A stretch of DNA of 64,000 nt, taken from positions 58,595 to 122,594 of the forward strand of contig NZ_KQ959899.1 of the NCBI RefSeq assembly GCF_001553005.1. The letters run 5' to 3'. The DNA is from Gemelliphila asaccharolytica (lineage in GTDB: Bacteria; Bacillota; Bacilli; Staphylococcales; Gemellaceae). The translations under genes were made by a program, and so were the position numbers. Positions 59,545 to 64,000 of this stretch are shown here, one piece after another (within the stretch, counting starts at the first letter, position 1; each line of letters starts with the position of its first letter). The notes below the pieces were generated by a model. That model was not told where the DNA came from. It worked only from the letters and a program-made list of their open reading frames with translations, and ran no database searches.

Positions 59545-59840
59545 AAAAGCCCTAGTTTATTAACTAGGGTTACTACTATATATTAACTTGATACTAAATA
59601 ACTTTAATGCAGTACCCTAAAGGACGAAAATATCCGTGGTACCACCTTTATTTCTAACATTAACATATTAGCTCATTTAAGATTATCGCTCTATTACGTC
59701 TAAGACTTATTTTTTATCTTAGATGCTCACCGGCTACTTCGAATGATAGCTTAGAAGAAATCTCTCATCAATGATTTCCTTTCTGTATTCGGTACGCTAT
59801 TATTCTACTTATCGGCTCATCGCATTTATTTATTAAATGT
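59545..59840 (-). promoter_or_regulatory. Valine T-box leader
   Basis: Minus strand. GAC-GTA-A (specifier GTA, valine, 59697-59695), AAGGTGGTACCACGG (T-box, 59648-59634) and a strong terminator CCCTAGTT/AACTAGGG (59569-59550) followed by CTTTTTTT. Uncharged tRNA-Val stabilises the antiterminator and allows valS expression. The intervening region (59650-59840) holds Stem I and its distal arms. Confidence 0.92.
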
Positions 59841-59847
59841 AATAATT

Positions 59848-59876
59848 ATTATATTATATTTTAACCTATTTTTCAA
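59848..59876 (-). promoter_or_regulatory. valS T-box promoter
   Basis: Minus strand TTGAAA (59876-59871), 17 bases, TATAAT (59853-59848). Confidence 0.8.
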
Positions 59877-59898
59877 GTTTAAAATAATTTTTTATAAC

Positions 59899-60902
59899 TT
59901 AAAATTTAATTTCTTTTCCTATTTTTTCTTTTTTTGCTTTATCATAAATAAATTTGGCTGTTACTAAATCAAGAACTGCACTTCCTACTGTTTTAAAAAC
60001 TGTAATTTCATCCCTATCTTCTCTTGAACTTATCTTTTTATTAATTAAACTTCCTAATTCTCCTGTAAATTTACTTTCATCATTTTCCCATTTTTTAATG
60101 GATTTATAATATCTCCAGCCTCTGACAGTACCCCATCACTTGTGTCAAAATAAATTTTATCTGCATTAATTATTAATTCTTCTGGAAGTTCTATCATTTC
60201 CTTTGTATATGACCCTATTCCATTGATATGAGTTCCTTTTTTTACATAGTTAAAATTAAAAGTTGGAGTTTTACTGGTAGTTACAGTAGTAACTATATCT
60301 GATTTACTTACTGCTTCATCCACATTATTAGAAATAACAATTTCTAAATTATAATTATCTTTATATTCTTTTAAATAATTTTCAATTTTTTCTTTTAACT
60401 TATTTGCTCTTTCTTTATTAAAATTAAAAATATATAACTTTTCTAACTTTCTAACTTCTATCATAGCAACTACTTGCATAAAGGATTGACCTCCTGCTCC
60501 AATAATTGTTGCTACTTTAGCGTCCTCATTAGAAAGCATTTTAGTCGCAAGACCTTGAAGAGCAGCAGTCCTCAAAGCAGTCAAATAAGTTCCATCCAAT
60601 ATAGAACACACTACTCCCGTTTTACTATCTACCAAAACCATAGTTGCAGGAACTACTGGTAAATTATTTTTAGCATTATCAGGATATACAGAAACTATTT
60701 TTAAACCACTACTTTCTACTTCACCAAAAGTGTTACCACTCATATATAAGACTTCTCCATTATTTTTTTCATCTCTTATATTAGTTCTAAGTGGAATAAA
60801 AGTTTTATTATTAGAATACATTGATAAAGCTTTCTCACTTGCAACTATAGCATCTTTCATATTAAAAAAACTTACTATATCTTCTTTAGTTAATATTAAC
60901 AA
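59899..60902 (-). pseudogene. Ornithine cyclodeaminase/mu-crystallin-family gene, frameshifted at an A-run
   Basis: From ATG 60902 the frame encodes a typical OCD/alanine dehydrogenase-like protein: MLILTKEDIVSFFNMKDAIV, GEVLYMSGNT, GVVCSILDGTYLTALRTAAL (catalytic Lys-region and substrate loop), VATIIGAGGQSFMQVVAMIE (NAD-binding) and THINGIGSYTKEMIELPEEL. At a run of six A (60096-60091) the frame shifts and stops after GKMMKVNLQEN. Adding one A restores KKWENDESKFTGELGSLINK and a proper C-terminus (ITVFKTVGSAVLDLVTAKFI) ending at 59899, 334 residues in all, the usual family length. A dehydrogenase or deaminase of a small amino acid, now likely inactive or switchable. Confidence 0.85.
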
Positions 60903-61066
60903 AAAAATCCCTCCTTTTTATGTTATTTTAAAACCTAACACCCTTAAGGTCAAGTATTTATAAAGCAAAATATAATAAATTTTTATTATTTATAACTTTA
61001 AAACTTTAATAAAAATATAGGTTTTTTTTTGAAAATTTAGAATATTCCTCAACTTTAAGTAAGCGA

Positions 61067-61095
61067 TTGACAAAAAATATTTTTTTTGATAACAT
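61067..61095 (+). promoter_or_regulatory. Promoter of the YedF-like gene
   Basis: TTGACA (61067-61072), 17 bases, TAACAT (61090-61095), then AAGGAG six bases before the ATG at 61136. Confidence 0.75.
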
Positions 61096-61135
61096 TTTCA
61101 TAGGGAGATAATATTTATATTAAGGAGTAATAAAT

Positions 61136-61474
61136 ATGTCAAAATATGAAATTGTTATTAAAAGCACATCTATGGGGGTAGGAGAAAAAGAACTATCTGA
61201 AAATTTACTAAAAGGGTTTATTCACACTCTTACAACAAAAGAAACTTTACCTGAACATATAATTTTTTATGGAGAAGGAGTAAAACTTGCAGCTAAAGGT
61301 TCTCAAGTTTTATCTGACCTTAAAGAACTAAAAGCAAAAGGTGTTGAAATTCTTTCTTGCGGTATATGTTTAGACTACTATGAATTAGATGAATACCTTG
61401 AAGTTGGTAAAGTTACTACTATGGGTGAAGTAGTTGATATTTTATATAGTGGAAATATAATTATAGAACCATAA
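61136..61474 (+). CDS. YedF-like DsrE-family protein
   Basis: 112 residues matching the C-terminal DsrE domain of YedF: EIVIKSTSMGVGEKELSENL, IFYGEGVKLAAKGSQVLSDL and ILSCGICLDYYELDEYLEVG. The Cys pair C-G-I-C is kept. In many genomes YedF accompanies selenium-utilisation genes, but the N-terminal TusA/SirA-like domain of full YedF is missing. A small sulfur/selenium-carrier role is inferred. It has its own promoter and terminator; the next gene follows 67 bases later. Confidence 0.85.
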   Translation: MSKYEIVIKSTSMGVGEKELSENLLKGFIHTLTTKETLPEHIIFYGEGVKLAAKGSQVLSDLKELKAKGVEILSCGICLDYYELDEYLEVGKVTTMGEVVDILYSGNIIIEP

Positions 61475-61495
61475 AATTAGTTTATTAAATTAGTA

Positions 61496-61526
61496 AGAGA
61501 GTTTTTTAAAAAACTCTCTTTTTTTT
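61496..61526 (+). terminator. Terminator of the YedF-like gene
   Basis: AGAGAGTTTTTT directly against AAAAAACTCTCT, then TTTTTTT. Some read-through into the MetE-like gene is possible, since no separate promoter was evident there. Confidence 0.85.
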
Positions 61527-61541
61527 AAGAAAGGAAATACG

Positions 61542-62729
61542 ATGAAAGATATAAAACCTTTTGCTACCACCTTAGTAGGTAGTATGCCAAGAAGTAAAGA
61601 ACTGTTAGAATTAAAGGAAAAATTAAAAACTAATCCTAATTTAAAAGAAGATTTTGAAAAAAAAGTATTTGAAGAAACAAAAAAAGTTATTAAACTTTTA
61701 GACAAAGTAGGAATTGATATAGTTGTAAGTGGAGAATTATCAAGAGATAATTACATGGGATATATAGCTGAAAAAGTAGATGGAATAAATCTTTTAACAA
61801 CTGACGAAATAAAAGAATTATTACCTGACGATTCTGCGTTTAAAAAAAGTTTAGAAGAAATGGATGCTAGTGAAAATATCATGAAAAGTCCTGTTTGTGT
61901 TGGAAAAATAAACACAGATACTCCTCTAAATATTAAAGAAGTAGAGAATATTAAAAAACTAACAAATAAACCTTTTAAAATAACATTACCTAGTCCCTAT
62001 TTATTAACAAGAACAATGTGGGTAAAAGAGGTTACTGGAAAAATATATGATAATCGTGCTGCTTTAGGAGAGGATGTTGTTAAACTACTGATTAATGAAA
62101 TAAAAAGACTTTCTTCTCTTGGCGTTAAGGTAATACAAATAGATGAACCTATTTTATCGGAAGTTGTTTTTACAAAAGAATGTGAAGATACATCTTTTTA
62201 TTGAGGTGCTTTATCTGAAAAAGTCAAGGTTGACCGAGAATTAAGATTTGCAAAAAAACTTTTAACTCCTATTTTTGATGAATTAAAAAAATATGATGAT
62301 ATTATTAGTGCATTACATGTTTGTAGGGGGAATTGGACTCGTGATGAAAGTGTACTTTTACAAGGACCATATGACAGGCTAACGAGTGTTTTTGAATCAA
62401 TAGGTGCTGATTTATTAACATTAGAATTTTCAACTCCAAGGGCAGGAGAAGTAGAAAAATTATTTGATAATAATTTCTTAGACAAAAAAATAGCATTAGG
62501 TTTAGGCTGTATAAATCCAAGAACAAGTGAAATAGAAAATGTGGAAAAAATTATTAAACTAGCTGAAGATGCTCTGCAATATTTACCACCAGAAAAAATA
62601 CTTCTAAATCCTGATTGTGGTTTTTCTACATTTAGCCAAAGACCTCTAAACCCTTATGATATTATAGAAAAAAAATTACAAGTTATGGTACAAGCAAGTA
62701 AAAAATTAAGAGAAATATATTGCGACTAA
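61542..62729 (+). pseudogene. MetE-like (cobalamin-independent methionine synthase) gene with an in-frame TGA
   Basis: 396 codons in one frame, from MKDIKPFATTLVGSMPRSKE to LREIYCD, interrupted only by TGA at codon 221 (62202-62204). Upstream of it is VIQIDEPILSEVVFTKECED; downstream GALSEKVKVDRELRFAKKLL and the zinc site ALHVCRGNW (His, Cys), LEFSTPRAGE (Glu) and LNPDCGFSTF (Cys). All four zinc ligands lie after the TGA and are intact, as is everything else, so the codon is either a recent nonsense mutation or is read through. A methyltransferase acting on a thiol such as homocysteine. See the finding on selenocysteine. Alternatively two split products. Confidence 0.8.
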
Positions 62730-62756
62730 AAATAGCTTTAAAGAATTTTTGATGTG

Positions 62757-62845
62757 TACCCTCTTTACTGGACAAACCAGTAAGTAGGGTATTTTTATGC
62801 GATATAGTTATGAATTCAAAAAAGAATGCGTAGAACTATACAAAA
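62757..62845 (+). mobile_element. Short IS remnant: terminal hairpin plus start of a transposase
   Basis: TACCCTCTTTACTGG (62757-62771) and CCAGTAAGTAGGGTA (62777-62791) form an imperfect inverted repeat, then ATG 62797 begins MRYSYEFKKECVELYK, the N-terminal helix of IS3-like/helix-turn-helix transposases, before sequence identity ends at about 62845. The rest of the element is gone. Family not certain. Confidence 0.7.
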
Positions 62846-62850
62846 TAAAA

Positions 62851-62876
62851 AAAGATACAAGAAACCTTGTATCTTT
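62851..62876 (-). terminator. rpsI terminator
   Basis: AAAGATACAAG and CTTGTATCTTT with loop AAAC; T7 follows on the minus strand. Confidence 0.88.
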
Positions 62877-62887
62877 CAAAAATAAAA

Positions 62888-63280
62888 TTATCGTTTTGAA
62901 AATTGTGGAGCACGTCTTGCACCTTTAAGACCGTATTTTTTACGTTCTTTCATACGTGGATCACGTGTTAATAGTCCAACTGGTTTTAAATCTTTACGAT
63001 AATCTGGGTTTACTTCTAATAAAGCACGAGCTATACCATGTCTTATAGCTTGAGCTTGTCCTGTATAACCTCCACCATGAACATTTACTAATATATCATA
63101 GTTTCCTGTAGTTGATGTTTTTTGTAATGGTTGCATTAAATCTAATACTAAAGATTCTAATGGTAAGTAATCACGCATTTCTCTATTATTTATAGTTACT
63201 TTCCCTGTTCCTGGTACTAGTCTTACACGTGCTACTGAACTTTTACGGCGTCCTGTCCCGCGATATTCTACTTGTGCCAT
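62888..63280 (-). CDS. rpsI: 30S ribosomal protein S9
   Basis: 130 residues: [40 protein letters not shown] and the C-terminal [17 protein letters not shown] that reaches the P-site tRNA. Follows rplM by 18 bases with GGAGG, the universal pairing. Confidence 0.97.
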   Translation of the reverse strand: MAQVEYRGTGRRKSSVARVRLVPGTGKVTINNREMRDYLPLESLVLDLMQPLQKTSTTGNYDILVNVHGGGYTGQAQAIRHGIARALLEVNPDYRKDLKPVGLLTRDPRMKERKKYGLKGARRAPQFSKR

Positions 63281-63298
63281 TTAATATTTTCCTCCTAA

Positions 63299-63736
63299 TT
63301 ATCCACGTAATTCATATTTTTCTGGTTTTTGTGCTGCATGTGGATGATTTTCTCCACTATATACATGTAATTTCATTCCTTGAGCTCTTCCTAAACTATT
63401 TTTTGGTAACATACCTTTTATAGATAATTCTAATAGCTCTTCTGGATATTTTTCTACCATAAGTCCAGCAGTTCTTTCTTTTAAACCACCTGGGTGCATT
63501 GTGTGTTTACGATAAATTTTATTAGTTAATTTTTTACCAGTTAACACAATTTTTTCAGCATTTATAATTATAACATTATCCCCAGTATCAATATGTGGTG
63601 TATAAGTAGGTTTATGTTTCCCTCTTAGTATTGATGCTACTTCTGATGATAAACGTCCTAAAGTTTGATCTTTAGCATCTATCAAATACCATTTTTTTTC
63701 TACAGTTGATGGCTTTGCCATATAAGTTTGACGCAT
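63299..63736 (-). CDS. rplM: 50S ribosomal protein L13
   Basis: 145 residues: [40 protein letters not shown] and [27 protein letters not shown] is the standard Bacillota start. First gene of rplM-rpsI. Confidence 0.97.
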   Translation of the reverse strand: MRQTYMAKPSTVEKKWYLIDAKDQTLGRLSSEVASILRGKHKPTYTPHIDTGDNVIIINAEKIVLTGKKLTNKIYRKHTMHPGGLKERTAGLMVEKYPEELLELSIKGMLPKNSLGRAQGMKLHVYSGENHPHAAQKPEKYELRG

Positions 63737-63751
63737 GTCAATTCCTCCTAA

Positions 63752-63820
63752 GATGTTGTTATTTAATCTGTCGTAACGACTAAGTTTCCGGGGCTTACTC
63801 GTGAAGATATAAACAATATC
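63752..63820 (-). promoter_or_regulatory. Candidate L13 leader
   Basis: Minus-strand transcript with hairpin GATAT...ATATC (63820-63806), CGAGTAAGCCCCGGAAACTT in the middle and GTCG-TTA-CGAC (63780-63770). This follows the L13 leader described upstream of rplM in Bacillota. It is where L13 would repress its own operon. Confidence 0.75.
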
Positions 63821-63827
63821 ACTGTTT

Positions 63828-63856
63828 ATATTAAACTATTTTATCTTTATTGTCAA
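63828..63856 (-). promoter_or_regulatory. rplM promoter
   Basis: Minus strand TTGACA (63856-63851), 17 bases, TAATAT (63833-63828), just before the leader. Confidence 0.85.
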
Positions 63857-64000
63857 TAATTTAGGTGTATTTTAATCTTAATTATAAAATTTTGGTTCTT
63901 TGTCAATAATATAAGAAAAAAATTTTAGAAAAGTAAGTTTTTATCTTTTTATCAAATTTTCTTTATTTTTTATGAAAATTTATAATATAAAAATTCTGAT

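Noticed and set aside
62198-62526. Two minus-strand frames opposite the second half of the MetE-like gene
   Set aside because: They mirror the conserved zinc-site region, which explains the open frame; no ribosome site or protein-like sequence.

Overview
This window is an AT-rich stretch of a low-GC Bacillota chromosome. The fused secDF, the obg-pheB, ctsR-clpC-radA and gatCAB groups, T-box leaders, and the S4- and L13-type leaders point to Bacilli. By overall gene content and base composition a Gemella-like organism is my best guess, but that is inference and I did not search any database. Almost everything lies on the minus strand.

Bases 1 to about 10,900 are a mobile element with visibly higher GC than the rest. 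Its first part (1-3217, minus) is a phage/ICE-type replication module: DNA polymerase A start, DUF2815, DUF2800 and a sigma-like regulator. Its second part (3499-8790) is a cargo island. It holds two overlapping unknown genes sharing a Q-S-G-x-G-x-N-I-G motif, a small helix-turn-helix protein, a frameshifted XRE regulator, a convincing PvuII-type restriction-modification pair arranged convergently, an AbrB-like regulator with a very clear promoter/operator, and a 490-residue protein with a Cys-rich, nuclease-like N-terminus and HEAT-like repeats. The third part (8900-10809) is the decayed edge: remnants resembling the 3' end of rlmD, an unknown gene, and a serine recombinase interrupted by TGA and truncated. 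It abuts the 3' end of the chromosomal rlmD gene.

From 11,045 on the window is core chromosome. It runs rlmD, pheB, obg; a ~1.1 kb gene-poor scar with a nonsense-mutated phage repressor; a metal-binding and a PhnD-type lipoprotein; tRNA-Cys and tRNA-His; dedA; the murE-prfC-gtrA-HAD-secDF operon; a methyltransferase split at an (AT)7 tract; a purine permease; yhaM; a YlbF-like gene; rpmF-yceD; rpsD; gatCAB; metG; lactate permease; rnr-smpB; secG; ctsR-clpC-radA-PIN/TRAM (without mcsA, mcsB or disA); an amino-acid ABC transporter under a T-box with a duplicated antiterminator; a pgeF/NagB-like/MenF-like/EamA/rho/carbonic anhydrase run; valS with a Val T-box; a frameshifted ornithine cyclodeaminase homologue; a YedF-like protein followed by a MetE-like gene with an in-frame TGA; an IS remnant; and rplM-rpsI.

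The strongest leads are the cargo island around the PvuII-like system, the pair of apparently inactive enzyme paralogues at 53854-55978, the TGA codon in the MetE-like gene (nonsense versus selenocysteine), the (AT)7 switch-like interruption, and the tandem T-box antiterminator.
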